A stretch of DNA of 64,000 nt from contig JAFUOO010000011.1 in the NCBI GenBank assembly GCA_017472685.1, positions 124,001-188,000 on the forward strand. Reading direction: 5' to 3'. Positions 23,456-33,524 of the stretch are shown piece after piece (the first letter of the stretch is position 1; each line of letters begins with the position of its first letter). The DNA is from Clostridia bacterium (GTDB lineage: Bacteria > Bacillota > Clostridia > UMGS1883). The notes beneath the pieces were generated by a model. That model ran no database searches. It was not told the origin of the DNA and saw only the letters and a program-made list of their open reading frames with translations. The translations under genes and the position numbers were made by a program.

Positions 23456-26296
23456 TTAATAAAAACTCTTTAATGTGCGGTACAGACACGCTGCCGCCTC
23501 TGCACGTGTGGCAAAATCCTGTGGCTTGAAAAGGTGCGAATCCTTGCCTGTGAGGATGTTGAGGTTGGTGCAGTTTTTAACGCTTTCGTACGCCCAGGGG
23601 CTTATCATAAAGCTGTCGTAATAAGTAAGAGGCATGTCATAAGGCAGCGGACCCTTTGCAAGAAGGTAAGCACGGTACACAATTGTTGCCATCTGCTCGC
23701 GTGTGATGCGCTCGTTGGGGGCAAAGGTGTTTTCGTCAACACCTGTTATAATGCCTCGTATGTACGCCGCTTCAACCCAGCCTGCGTACCAATCGCCTTC
23801 TTGTATGTCGTCAAACTTGCCCGAGTAAGGCACCGACACCAGCGAAAATGCGCGTGCCACCATGGTTGTGAACTCCGCACGGGTTACATAATAGTCGGGA
23901 ACAAACTGTGTTGTGCTTCTGCCCGAAATCACGCCTGCACTTGCAAGGGATGCAATCATGCTCTCTGCCCAGTGGGCTGTTATGTCACGGAAGGGATGAG
24001 TCTTAACGCTTTCGAGCTCAATAGGTGTCATGGGGCTCATCTGAACGGGCTCGTCCTCGCCGTTTTCGTTGCGACCTATTTCCAAGGGGAGCGAGCGCAC
24101 GCTGTCGCCCACAAGACCCGAGTATGCACAAACGGGAGTAACCTCGTAAACTATGAACTGCCCTGCCATGTCGGGTGTAAATTCAAGATAATCCTGATTG
24201 GGAACACCGATTGGCACATACTGCCCGTCGTAGCTTGAGGAAATGTACCAGCGGGTTGTGCTTATGTCCGCATCGGGGGCAGCGGTCATGTTGTTGTAGT
24301 AGCTGTAGCTGCCGCGGATAAAGTCGCCGTATTCTCCGCCTGTTGTGGTAACGTCGAAAGCGGTGAGCTCGGCATTCTCTATTGCAATGTCGTCAAAAAT
24401 AAGACCTATATCGCCGCTTGACTCAATATGAAGCACAAGCCTTCCCACAACGGTGCGGTCAAAGCTGAAGGGCACCTGCGTGTCTAATGTGGGGTCATAC
24501 TGTGCAAAGGGAATGTATTCGCCTGTTATAATGTCAGCAATAAATGCTGTTATTGTTGCCTTGCCGTAGCCTGCGGGTGCTGTATACACATAATATTCAC
24601 CCTCAAGAAGCTCCATGTAGGAGTTGTTTATCACAAGGCAGGTGGAATCGGGCGAGTAGATATGCGCCGATTTGTCGCCGTCGTAGTCAATAATGGAGAA
24701 GGCTGAGCCGTCGGAGGAGGTCCACCATTCGTCGGGGCTTTTTTCCTCAAAGCCGCCGTCGCCTACTGCGTCTTCGCTTACAGTAACGGTGTGTGTTGCT
24801 TTTATGTTGTCGAAAACTGCTTCGATAACATAGTCGCCGCACCCTGCGTCGGAGGACACGGTTATTTCGCCACCTTCAAGATACACGCCCTCATCCTCGG
24901 GGTAAACCTTTAGCATTGCTTCAAGATTGTCCATTTCCTCGCCAAGCTGGTTTCGTATTGTTGCATAGCAGGGAAGTGTTACAGACGCGGAGGGAAGCTG
25001 TATATGACCGGGCGCATGTACAGAGATGGAGGAGGGAGCCTCCTCTTCGGCGCCAAGGTACACATTGTCGATGTAAATGGGCCGCTCTGTGGGTGCATAA
25101 AGGTTGATTGTCAAATCGTAAAGACCTGTATCGGCAATCATAAACGCACTTGTTATGTTGCTCCATTCGCCGCCTATGCCCGTTATGTTTATTTCGGCAT
25201 AGCCCGAATCTGCAAAGGACAAATTTGAAATATAAACGGAGGAGGATTGATAGCTTTCGTCGCTGCCTACATCCGCTCTGAATACGTACATGTTGCCTGC
25301 TAAAAGAAGCAGCTGCTTTGTGTAGCTTATACTGGTGTATCTGCCCCAATCGCCCTCATCTTCCGCGTAGAGCGAAAGCATCTCGTCGGCATAGCTTAAA
25401 TAGCCGTCGGAGACCCAGTTTTCCTCGCCCTTTTCAAAGGACGGGTCAGACAGGAGGTTTTTTGTTGTGGTAACGGTTATTGATGCGTCCTTGGCAAAAA
25501 AGCTTGTGGAAGCGGAATAGGTGATGGTGAAGCTTTCACCCTCCTTTGCCTCGGGATAAACCCGTAATTTGCCTTCACTTTCAACAAACTCAACCCCCTC
25601 GGGGAGGTTTTCAACCGAAACATCGGGATTGTTTATAAGAAGGTTTATGGGCAAGCCGTCCGAGTCGTAGGTCACAAGGTTGTAGCGGTAGTCCGCAAAG
25701 CCCTGCTCGGGCACAAACACGCTGTCGGGTCCCTCGAGCACTGTGTATTCCGGAATTCTTGTTTCGGGAACAAGGGTTATACTGTCTATAAAAAAGCCAA
25801 TGTCCTCGTCGCCTCCGTCAAAGGTTATAACCAAAGGCACGTGCATGTCCTCTGTTGCCATGAAGCTTGCAGTAACAAAGCCCCAGCTGTAGCCTACAGA
25901 TGAAATGTCGATAAAGAGCTCGGCGCCGTTTCTGCCTATGTAGGCGGATGCCTCACTCTCTTTTTCGCTGTCTGACAAAGGATTCATCACATACGCCGTA
26001 AAGGTGTAGATTTCACCCTCCGTAAGGTGTACGAAGTTGTTGTATTCCAGAATGTGACCGAAAATGCCTGTGGACTCGTCACCAAAGGGGTTTGAAACCT
26101 GCAGACCCCAGTTGCCCTCAAAGGCACAGTTTTCGTCGCGTATGCCTCCAAGCCAGTCATTTGCTGAACCCTCCTCCTCAAAGGAAAATTCAAACAGTGA
26201 AGCCGTCTCTTCCGCAAAGGAAAAAACAGGCATGACGGTTATTATGTATATTGTAAGTAAAAGCAAAGCGTAAAGCCTTGTGTATTTGAATTTCAT
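23456..26296 (-). CDS. S-layer-homology surface protein with carbohydrate-binding-like domains
   Basis: A 946-residue exported protein; signal peptide MKFKYTRLYALLLLTIYI... ending near FSFA-EE. Three jelly-roll, CBM4/9-like regions are marked by FEFSFEEEGSANDWLGG, LSDPSFEKGEENWVS and GDGGFEEKSPDEWWTS. Three SLH repeats close the protein (FRDITAHWAESMIASLASAG, FDDIQEGDWYAGWVEAAYIR, and a weaker third), anchoring it to cell-wall polymers. The start at 26296 gives a proper signal peptide; a longer in-frame start is 11 codons upstream. No catalytic site is visible; a glycan-binding or scaffold role is inferred. Confidence 0.85.
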   Translation of the reverse strand: MKFKYTRLYALLLLTIYIITVMPVFSFAEETASLFEFSFEEEGSANDWLGGIRDENCAFEGNWGLQVSNPFGDESTGIFGHILEYNNFVHLTEGEIYTFTAYVMNPLSDSEKESEASAYIGRNGAELFIDISSVGYSWGFVTASFMATEDMHVPLVITFDGGDEDIGFFIDSITLVPETRIPEYTVLEGPDSVFVPEQGFADYRYNLVTYDSDGLPINLLINNPDVSVENLPEGVEFVESEGKLRVYPEAKEGESFTITYSASTSFFAKDASITVTTTKNLLSDPSFEKGEENWVSDGYLSYADEMLSLYAEDEGDWGRYTSISYTKQLLLLAGNMYVFRADVGSDESYQSSSVYISNLSFADSGYAEINITGIGGEWSNITSAFMIADTGLYDLTINLYAPTERPIYIDNVYLGAEEEAPSSISVHAPGHIQLPSASVTLPCYATIRNQLGEEMDNLEAMLKVYPEDEGVYLEGGEITVSSDAGCGDYVIEAVFDNIKATHTVTVSEDAVGDGGFEEKSPDEWWTSSDGSAFSIIDYDGDKSAHIYSPDSTCLVINNSYMELLEGEYYVYTAPAGYGKATITAFIADIITGEYIPFAQYDPTLDTQVPFSFDRTVVGRLVLHIESSGDIGLIFDDIAIENAELTAFDVTTTGGEYGDFIRGSYSYYNNMTAAPDADISTTRWYISSSYDGQYVPIGVPNQDYLEFTPDMAGQFIVYEVTPVCAYSGLVGDSVRSLPLEIGRNENGEDEPVQMSPMTPIELESVKTHPFRDITAHWAESMIASLASAGVISGRSTTQFVPDYYVTRAEFTTMVARAFSLVSVPYSGKFDDIQEGDWYAGWVEAAYIRGIITGVDENTFAPNERITREQMATIVYRAYLLAKGPLPYDMPLTYYDSFMISPWAYESVKNCTNLNILTGKDSHLFKPQDFATRAEAAACLYRTLKSFY

Positions 26297-26337
26297 GTCA
26301 ATCTTCCTAAAATTTAATGATATAGTCACACACAGTA

Positions 26338-26366
26338 ATTATATCATGATTTTAAGTAAATGTCTA
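26338..26366 (-). promoter_or_regulatory. Promoter of the SLH-protein operon
   Basis: Minus-strand TAGACA (26361-26366), 17 bases, TATAAT (26338-26343). It starts immediately downstream of the ilvE terminator. Confidence 0.7.
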
Positions 26367-26408
26367 CAAAAAGAGAGCACAAAAAATGTGAATTTTTTGT
26401 GCTCTCTT
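26367..26408 (-). terminator. Terminator of ilvE
   Basis: A 17-bp perfect stem (26371-26387 with 26392-26408) around a 4-base loop; the minus-strand end is CTCTTTTTG. Confidence 0.9.
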
Positions 26409-26424
26409 AACATATCGGATTTAA

Positions 26425-27492
26425 TTATTCGACAATTCTTGTCCAACCGAAGGTGTCTTCAATAACGCCTGACTGGATGCCTGTGATTGTGTCGTAAAGC
26501 ATCTGGGATACTTCGCCTATTTCGCCGTTGTTGATAACCATCTTTACTCCCTTGTGGCACAATTCGCCAACGGGGGAGATAACAGCGGCTGTACCTGTGC
26601 CGAACACCTCTTCAAGTGTGCCGTTTTCATACGCGGCGATAATTTCGTCAATTGAAATTCTCTTTTCACTTACGGGAATGTTCTTTGATTTAAGAACATT
26701 GATAACGCTGTCACGTGTGATGCCGGGGAGGATGGAGCCGTTTAATGCGGGTGTAACAACCTCGCCATTTATCTTAAAGAAGATGTTCATTGCGCCAACT
26801 TCTTCGATGTACTTTCTTTCAATACCGTCAAGCCATAAAACCTGGGAATAGCCCTTTTCGCCTGCCACTACCTGACCCTTAAGGGAAACTGCGTAGTTGC
26901 CTGCGGCCTTTGCAAAGCCCATACCACCACGTACTGCACGAACGTATTCGTCTTCAACATAAATTTTAACAGGGTTTAAGCCTTCTGCATAGTAGGGACC
27001 TACGGGAGAAAGGATAACCATGAACTTGTAGGTGTGAGAGGGGTGTACGCCCAAGAATACATCTGTTGCAAAAATGAAGGGACGGATGTAAAGGGATGTG
27101 TTGGGTGCAGAGGGTACCCAGTCGCGCTCTACGTTTACAAGCTCCATAACAGCCTTTGTGAATTCTTCCTCGTCAATTGCGGGAATGCAAAGACGGTCGT
27201 TGGAAACATTCAATCTTGCCATGTTTCTGTCGGGGCGGAACATACGGATTTTGCCGTCGGGGCAGCGGTATGCCTTTAAGCCCTCAAACACTGCCTGACC
27301 GTAGTGAAGTGTTGTTGTTGCAGGGTCCATTTCAATAGGGCCGTAGGGAACAATTCTGCCGTCGTGCCAGCCAATGCCCTCGGTATAGTCAATAATAAGC
27401 ATGTGGTCGGTAAAGGTCTTACCGAAGGGAAGGTTGCTCTCGTCCACGGGCTTTGCCTTGGGGGCAGTTGTTTTTGTAATTTTAAGTTCCAT
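26425..27492 (-). CDS. ilvE: Branched-chain amino acid aminotransferase
   Basis: A 355-residue fold-type IV PLP enzyme of the BCAT (human/Bacillus YwaA-type) branch. It shows LHYGQAVFEGLKAYR, RPFIFATD, the PLP-lysine region GMGFAKAAGNYAVSLKGQ and GTGTAAVISPVG. It interconverts leucine, isoleucine and valine with their 2-oxo acids using glutamate/2-oxoglutarate. The start at 27492 is preferred because AGGAGATGTTTTTA puts the site 8-9 bases before it; the in-frame ATG 9 bases earlier overlaps that site. Confidence 0.95.
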   Translation of the reverse strand: MELKITKTTAPKAKPVDESNLPFGKTFTDHMLIIDYTEGIGWHDGRIVPYGPIEMDPATTTLHYGQAVFEGLKAYRCPDGKIRMFRPDRNMARLNVSNDRLCIPAIDEEEFTKAVMELVNVERDWVPSAPNTSLYIRPFIFATDVFLGVHPSHTYKFMVILSPVGPYYAEGLNPVKIYVEDEYVRAVRGGMGFAKAAGNYAVSLKGQVVAGEKGYSQVLWLDGIERKYIEEVGAMNIFFKINGEVVTPALNGSILPGITRDSVINVLKSKNIPVSEKRISIDEIIAAYENGTLEEVFGTGTAAVISPVGELCHKGVKMVINNGEIGEVSQMLYDTITGIQSGVIEDTFGWTRIVE

Positions 27493-27523
27493 TAAAAACA
27501 TCTCCTATGTGTGTATTAGGTAT

Positions 27524-27552
27524 ATTATGCACCTTTTTTACCGAAAAGTCAA
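27524..27552 (-). promoter_or_regulatory. Promoter of ilvE
   Basis: Minus-strand TTGACT (27547-27552), 17 bases, CATAAT (27524-27529). It overlaps the last bases of the alpha-galactosidase gene. Confidence 0.75.
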
Positions 27553-29675
27553 ATTTTTTTTAAGTGCATTGTGTAGGTTGCAAAATCTCCGTGCGGAAAA
27601 TCTATAAACGCACCACGGTGCATCAATTCATCGGCAGAATAAACATTGCCTGTGTGCTCGTCGCGGTATAGTGCACCATCTTCCAGACCGTCCAGCTTTA
27701 TAATGGGGAAGTACACATTTGACTTAAAAAGTATGCGTGCCGCACAGAAGAAGCTTTCACTTTTATCCTCGTTTACTATCTGCCATGCACCGATATTGCC
27801 CCTAAAGGGGTCGGCAAGGCGGTAAAAGGTGCCGTACTGCACAAGTGAGCGTATTTTTTTGCACTCCTCCACCTGCAATGCTATTGCATCAAGGTCAGCT
27901 TGGGGCAGTGTTGTAATATCAAGCTCGTAGCCGAAGTTGCCCGAGAGGGCAATGTCGCCACGGGTTTTCATGCTTGGCTTACGTGCGGTGTAGTGGTTGG
28001 GCGATGCGGTAACATGACTGCCCATTGTGCTTGTGGGGTAGCCGAAACTCGTTCCGTACTGAATGTACACGCGCTCAATGGGGTCAGTGTTGTCACTTGT
28101 CCAGATTTGTGGCATATAGCAAAGTATGCCTGCGTCAAAGCGTCCGCCGCCACCCGAGCAGCCTTCAAAGAGCACCTCGGGAACAGCCTCGGTAATGCAT
28201 TTTGTTATGCGGTACATGCCCAATGTATATTCATGGTTATAGCCTGAGCGTGGCATGTCGGTAATATAGCGGTTATAATCCCACTTAACGTAGGAGATGG
28301 GCGCCTTTTTAAGGATGGACACAACGCTGTCGATTACATAGTCCTGTACTTCCTTTTTTGTTAAGTCCAACACGAGCTGGTTGCGGCTTTCGGCAGGCTT
28401 TAACCCATGTGCGTGGATTGCCCAGTCGGGGTGAGCACGATAAAGGTCGCTGTCGGGTGAAACCATCTCCGGCTCAAACCACAAGCCGAACTTAATGCCC
28501 ATGGCGGTCACCTTTTCAGCTAAGCCCTCAATGCCCGAGGGAAGCTTTTCGGTATTTACGTACCAGTCACCTAAAGAGCAGTTATCATTGTTGCGCTTGC
28601 CAAACCAGCCGTCGTCAAGCACAAACAGCTCAATACCCAAATCCTTTGCCAAGGATGCAATTGAGAGGATTTTTTCCTCATTGAAGTCCATGTAGGTTGC
28701 TTCCCAGTTGTTAATCAAAATGGGGCGGGGCTTATTTTTCCAGTAACCGCGTACAATGTTGTCCTTTATAAACGAGTGAATTGCCTGTGAATTGCCCGTG
28801 AAGCCCTTGCCCGAGAAGGTTATAAGGCTTTCGGGCGAGGTGAAGGTTTCGTCCTTTTTAAGTGTCCATTCAAAGCCGAAGGGGTTAATACCCTGCATAA
28901 CACGGGTACGCATTCTCTGGTCAGTGTCAATAACGGTGGAATGGTTGCCCGAATAAACAAGCATAAAGGAATACACATCGCCACTCTTTTCTGTAGCATC
29001 GGGGCTGTGGAGGCATACGTAAGGGTTCATGAAATGTCCGCTGCCGCCGCGTGCGTTATTAATGTCAAGTGTGCCGCGCACAACGGGCGAGGTAACCTTT
29101 TCACGTTCAAAGCCCCATCTGCCTGCAAAGTGTGTTTCACAAAAATCAGAGTGCTCAAAGTCAATACTCATGGAATAAGCGCTGTCAATCTTTAAACTGC
29201 CCTCAGCTCTGTTTGTGATTTCAACATGGCGGGCAATGGTGTTCTTTGTTTCAAAAACAGTGTAAAAAAGCTTTACTTCAATGTTATTTAAGCTGTCGTA
29301 AAGTGTGATTTCCAGCGTTTCGGCGTCATTTGACGCGTCAAGTGAAGAGGGGAGGCCACAAAGAGGCTTCTTGCCCTTGTAAATTTCGTGGCCCTTGTAT
29401 TTTAAAACAGAAATTTTGTCGCCGAAGGAAACCATGGGCTTACGTAAATCTGTGTGACCGTAGGTGGGTGCTTCCTGGGCAATTTCGTCTAATTTAACGC
29501 CGTCCTCACCCCAGGAGTGCCAGCAGTAAAACCTTTCGGGTACAATGCAGGTGGGATGTGCTTTTATTTTTTTGCCAAAGTAGCAATGGACTAAATAGTC
29601 GCCCTTGCCGATGCGGAATATGTAGCTTATGTCCTTTCCTTCAAGGAAAAAGTAGTTGTCTTTAAATAAAATCAT
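27549..29675 (-). CDS. GH36 alpha-galactosidase
   Basis: A 708-residue enzyme without signal peptide, so cytoplasmic. GH36 landmarks: INNWEATYMDFNEEKI (321-336), FVLDDGWFG (351-359), LWFEPEMVSPDSDLYR, nucleophile Asp466 in VKWDYNRYITD, CSGGGGRFDAG and acid/base Asp528 in WTSDNTDPIER. It releases galactose from raffinose-type sugars and galactomannan oligosaccharides. No transporter is adjacent. Divergent from smc, sharing a symmetric promoter region. Confidence 0.95.
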   Translation of the reverse strand: MILFKDNYFFLEGKDISYIFRIGKGDYLVHCYFGKKIKAHPTCIVPERFYCWHSWGEDGVKLDEIAQEAPTYGHTDLRKPMVSFGDKISVLKYKGHEIYKGKKPLCGLPSSLDASNDAETLEITLYDSLNNIEVKLFYTVFETKNTIARHVEITNRAEGSLKIDSAYSMSIDFEHSDFCETHFAGRWGFEREKVTSPVVRGTLDINNARGGSGHFMNPYVCLHSPDATEKSGDVYSFMLVYSGNHSTVIDTDQRMRTRVMQGINPFGFEWTLKKDETFTSPESLITFSGKGFTGNSQAIHSFIKDNIVRGYWKNKPRPILINNWEATYMDFNEEKILSIASLAKDLGIELFVLDDGWFGKRNNDNCSLGDWYVNTEKLPSGIEGLAEKVTAMGIKFGLWFEPEMVSPDSDLYRAHPDWAIHAHGLKPAESRNQLVLDLTKKEVQDYVIDSVVSILKKAPISYVKWDYNRYITDMPRSGYNHEYTLGMYRITKCITEAVPEVLFEGCSGGGGRFDAGILCYMPQIWTSDNTDPIERVYIQYGTSFGYPTSTMGSHVTASPNHYTARKPSMKTRGDIALSGNFGYELDITTLPQADLDAIALQVEECKKIRSLVQYGTFYRLADPFRGNIGAWQIVNEDKSESFFCAARILFKSNVYFPIIKLDGLEDGALYRDEHTGNVYSADELMHRGAFIDFPHGDFATYTMHLKKI

Positions 29676-29699
29676 AAAATTGCCTCCTTAGTTTGGTAG

Positions 29700-29755
29700 T
29701 TGCCTTCCCCTTGAGGGGAAGGGGGACCGCGTTAGCGGTGGATGAGGTGTGGTTG
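29700..29755. repeat. Palindromic intergenic repeat, copy 2 (inverse orientation)
   Basis: GCCTTCCCCTTGAGGGGAAG, then a GACCGCGTTAGCGGT stem, then GGATGAGG. In reverse complement it has the same plan as the 20043 copy (CCTCATC..., a variable stem, CCCC-loop-GGGG), differing in the variable stem. Confidence 0.75.
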
Positions 29756-29777
29756 AGAGTTTGAAGTCTCTTCATAA

Positions 29778-29814
29778 ATTATACCTTGAATTTTTACGGA
29801 TTTCAAGGTATAAT
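29778..29814. promoter_or_regulatory. Symmetric divergent promoter for smc (plus) and the alpha-galactosidase gene (minus)
   Basis: Plus strand: TTGAAT (29786-29791), 17 bases, TATAAT (29809-29814). Minus strand: TTGAAA (29801-29806), 17 bases, TATAAT (29778-29783). The whole is an inverted repeat, TTATACCTTGAA (29779-29790) with TTCAAGGTATAA (29802-29813), so the two promoters overlap completely. Confidence 0.75.
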
Positions 29815-29876
29815 AATATAGATATAGTATAAACTAGGATATTTTTGAGAAAAAACTACATAAGTAGGTGGAATAA

Positions 29877-32800
29877 ATGTATTTAAAACGTGTTGAGCTG
29901 CAGGGGTTTAAGTCCTTTGCGGACAAAACAGTAATTGAAGTAGGCACGGGCGTTACGGGCATTGTAGGCCCTAACGGCTCGGGCAAGAGCAACATTTCCG
30001 ATGCGCTTCGTTGGGTTATGGGCGAAATGAGCGCAAAGAGCCTTCGAAGCGGTAACATGCAGGACGTTATCTTCAACGGCACACAGAAGAGAAAGCAGCT
30101 TAGTTTTGCCGAGGTTACACTGGTGCTTGATAACGAAAGCCACTTTTTTCAGTCGGATTTTAACGAGATAGCTGTTACAAGACGCGTGTTCAGAAGCGGT
30201 GAAAGTGAATATCTCATTAACGGCGCACAGGTACGCCTTAAGGACATTCATGAGCTTTTCATGGACACAGGCTTGGGTAGAGAGGGCTACAGCGTTGTAG
30301 GTCAGGGCAGAATTGATGAACTCCTTTCCGCCAAGGCTGAAAACCGCAGACAGGTTTTCGAGGAAGCGGCAGGTATTTCAAAGTACCGCCACAGAAAGGA
30401 CGAGGCTGAAAGAAAGCTTGAAAAAACCGAGGACAACCTTGTAAGAGTGCGTGATGTACTCGGTGAGCTGGAAAGCCGTGTAGGCCCCTTACAGCGCCAG
30501 AGCGAAAAGGCGAGAAAGTATCTTGACCTTCGTGAAGAGCTTAAGGGAATTGAGGTTAGTGCATCCGTTGACATTATTGACAAAAACCGCGAAGAGGTTA
30601 AAAAGTACGACGAGCTTTTAAAGATTGCAGCAGAAGACCTTGAAAGAGAAAAACAGCTTTTAGAAAATGCAGAAAAGGAAAGCGACGCTCTTTATGCGCT
30701 CATGCGTGAAAACGACGAGAAAACCTCAGCGCTTCGTGAAGAGCTGGACAAGGCTAAGGACGAGCACAACAACCACGCTAACAACATAAAGCTTTTAAAT
30801 AATAACATTGAAAACTACAAAACAAACATTCTTTCCATCGAGGCTGAAATAGGGGCAAATGAGCGCCTCATTGCCGATGCGCAAAAGAGTGTAGAAGACA
30901 TAAACAAAGAGGAAGCACAGCTTACCCAAAGGCTCCAAAGCCTTAATAAGGAGCTTTGTGAATTAGAGGCTGCAGGCGCTGTTGTAAGCGACGATATGGC
31001 GCAAAAGGGCGTTGCGCTTGAGCAGGTGCGCAGCAAAATCCGCGACATGGAGCGCACCCTCAGCGAGGCTGACACAAAGAGCGCCTCCTTGGAGGTTTTA
31101 AAGGAAAGCATCGAAACGAGACGCTTTTCCATTGAGGTTGACATTACACAGTCCCGTGACGGCGAAAGAAGGCTTAGTGTAGAATCCGCAAGGCTTGAAA
31201 AGGACATTGACGAGGCAAAGCGTGCCCGTGAAAATGCGGAAAAGGTGTTTTCAGAGTCCAACGGCGAAAGCGAAAAAATAAACCGTGAAATTGACGAAAA
31301 GAAGGACGAATTTAATCGCCTGAGCGCCCTTTGCGGTGAAAAGCAGGGCAGACTTAAGATGCTTGAAGAAATGGAAAGAGCACTTGAGGGCTACCAGAGA
31401 AGCGTAAAGGACCTTATAAATGCACATAAATCGGGCAGATACCCGGGCAAAATAACAGGCATTTTTTCAAAGCTTATTGTGGTGCCTAAGGAATATTCCA
31501 CAGCTATTGAGGTTGCATTAGGCGGCGCAATGCAGAACGTTGTTGTGCCCGACGAGCAGGATGCAAAAGAGGCTGTTAATTTCTTAAAAGAAAATAAGCT
31601 TGGCAGAGTAACCTTCCTGCCCCTTTCCAGCCAGGAAAAGAGAAGGCTTGAGGGCGAGGGCAAAATCCTCAAGGAAAAGGGCGTTATCGGCATTGCGGCA
31701 GATTTGGTTGAAAGAGAAGCATTTCTTGACAACACAGTTGAATCCCTTTTGGGCAGAGTTGTTGTGACCGACAATCAGGACAACGCCATCCGCCTTGCAA
31801 AAAGCTATCGCTATAAGTTCAAGATTGTTACCCTCACAGGCGAAGTGTTCCAGCCCGGCGGCTCAATTACCGGCGGTAGCATGAACCGCGCATCAAGCGT
31901 TCTTGGCAGAGAAGAGGAAATTGAAGAGCTTAAGAAGGAAGTTAAGAGGCTTAATAGCCTTTCCGACAAGGCTGAGGATGCCATTGAGGACTTGATGGAT
32001 AAGGCTCACTCTGTTTTGGAAAAGAGAGAGGAAGCACGAAGCATTCTTTCTGAAAAGGACATTGCACTTTCTCGTCTTGTGGCTGAAAAGAATGCAGTTG
32101 ACACACGCCTTAACGAGGAAAAGGACCGCCTTCTTCGCCTTGAAAAGGAAAAGGAAGAAATTGCATACAAAATTGCAAACAATGAAACCTTAAAGCACGA
32201 ATATGCCCTTGAAAAGGAAAATGTGCAGAAGGCACTCGAGAAGGCTGAGGAAGAGCTTAACGAAAAGCAGAAGGCGCTGAGCGAAGCCATGAGCCGTAAG
32301 GACGAAGCCTCCTCCCGTCTTTTTGAAAAGAGGATGGATGTTACAAGCGCCGAGAAGGACCTTGACCTTATAAAGGAAAGGCTCAACCTTACAAAGATAA
32401 GAATAGAAAACCTTGAAGCAGAAAACCGTGCAAAGGCTGCTTCAAAGGAAATGATTGAAAATAACATTACACGCTGTAAAAACGAAATTACGCTTTGCGA
32501 AAAGGACATGGCAGAGTCGGAAGAAAAAATAGGTGGCATAGAAGCGGCAATTATTGCACAGGCTCAGGGCAAGAGCGGCACCGACGAAAGAGTGGGCATT
32601 CTGCGTGACGAAATAAGACGACTTAATGACACTATTTACTCCTTGCAGAACGAAACTGTAAGGCTTGAAGGCGAAAAAAGCAAGATTGACTACAAGATAG
32701 AAACTGCCGTAAACCGCTTGTGGGACGAATACGAAATGACATATTCCGAGGCAAAGGAATGCTACGTGCCGGGACTTTCAATTCCCGAGGCGCAAAAGCG

Positions 32801-33449
32801 CATAGCATCCCTGCGCGGTGCGCTTAAGGCGCTTGGCAACGTTAACGTTGACGCCATTGAGGAATACAAAGAGGTTAAGGACCGCTACGAATTCCTCTCA
32901 GGTCAGGTTAAGGACATGGAAGAGGGAAAGGCAAGCTTAGAGAAGCTCATTCGTGAAATTACCGTTGTCATGAAGGACATATTTGAAGAAAAGTTCAAGG
33001 TTATAAACACCTACTTCGGTGAAATATTCATTGAGCTCTTCGGCGGCGGTAAGGCATCGGTATCGCTTCTTGATAAGGAAAATATACTTGAGAGCGGTAT
33101 TGAAATTGAAGTGCAGCCTCCGGGCAAGAAGCTTCTTTCAATAAACCTTTTATCCGGTGGCGAAAGAGCCCTTACGGCAATTGCGCTGCTCTTTGCCCTT
33201 ATGAAGGTTTCCCCCTCGCCCTTTGTTGTGCTGGACGAAATTGAGGCGGCACTTGACGATATCAACGTTTACCGCTTTGCAAACTACATGCGTAACCGTG
33301 TTGACACAACACAGTTTATTGTTATCACTCACCGCCGCGGCACAATGGAATCTGCCGATGTGCTCTACGGTGTAACAATGCAGGAAAAGGGTGTAAGTAA
33401 GCTTCTTAGCATGAGCTTAAAGGATGTAAAGGAATACGAGGAAGCATAA
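29877..33449 (+). CDS. smc: Chromosome segregation SMC protein
   Basis: A 1190-residue SMC ATPase. Walker A GPNGSGKSN is at residues 31-39 in the N-terminal head. Long coiled coils flank a hinge (about 500-660, with GGAMQNVVV and GGSITGG). The C-terminal head has the signature LSGGERALTAIALLFA and Walker B FVVLDEIEAALDD. It compacts and segregates the chromosome with ScpA/ScpB. Followed by ftsY after 75 bases, the usual Firmicutes order; rnc, often upstream, is absent. Confidence 0.97.
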   Translation: MYLKRVELQGFKSFADKTVIEVGTGVTGIVGPNGSGKSNISDALRWVMGEMSAKSLRSGNMQDVIFNGTQKRKQLSFAEVTLVLDNESHFFQSDFNEIAVTRRVFRSGESEYLINGAQVRLKDIHELFMDTGLGREGYSVVGQGRIDELLSAKAENRRQVFEEAAGISKYRHRKDEAERKLEKTEDNLVRVRDVLGELESRVGPLQRQSEKARKYLDLREELKGIEVSASVDIIDKNREEVKKYDELLKIAAEDLEREKQLLENAEKESDALYALMRENDEKTSALREELDKAKDEHNNHANNIKLLNNNIENYKTNILSIEAEIGANERLIADAQKSVEDINKEEAQLTQRLQSLNKELCELEAAGAVVSDDMAQKGVALEQVRSKIRDMERTLSEADTKSASLEVLKESIETRRFSIEVDITQSRDGERRLSVESARLEKDIDEAKRARENAEKVFSESNGESEKINREIDEKKDEFNRLSALCGEKQGRLKMLEEMERALEGYQRSVKDLINAHKSGRYPGKITGIFSKLIVVPKEYSTAIEVALGGAMQNVVVPDEQDAKEAVNFLKENKLGRVTFLPLSSQEKRRLEGEGKILKEKGVIGIAADLVEREAFLDNTVESLLGRVVVTDNQDNAIRLAKSYRYKFKIVTLTGEVFQPGGSITGGSMNRASSVLGREEEIEELKKEVKRLNSLSDKAEDAIEDLMDKAHSVLEKREEARSILSEKDIALSRLVAEKNAVDTRLNEEKDRLLRLEKEKEEIAYKIANNETLKHEYALEKENVQKALEKAEEELNEKQKALSEAMSRKDEASSRLFEKRMDVTSAEKDLDLIKERLNLTKIRIENLEAENRAKAASKEMIENNITRCKNEITLCEKDMAESEEKIGGIEAAIIAQAQGKSGTDERVGILRDEIRRLNDTIYSLQNETVRLEGEKSKIDYKIETAVNRLWDEYEMTYSEAKECYVPGLSIPEAQKRIASLRGALKALGNVNVDAIEEYKEVKDRYEFLSGQVKDMEEGKASLEKLIREITVVMKDIFEEKFKVINTYFGEIFIELFGGGKASVSLLDKENILESGIEIEVQPPGKKLLSINLLSGGERALTAIALLFALMKVSPSPFVVLDEIEAALDDINVYRFANYMRNRVDTTQFIVITHRRGTMESADVLYGVTMQEKGVSKLLSMSLKDVKEYEEA

Positions 33450-33524
33450 AAAATGCAGAATGCAAAGTGCAGAATTAACGCACAGCAGTAACTAAAGCCC
33501 ACAAATTGGAAAGGAAGATAAAAT

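Noticed and set aside
30815..31261. Serine-rich open frames antisense to smc
   Set aside because: They mirror the Glu/Lys/Ala-rich coiled-coil codons of smc and have no translation signals.
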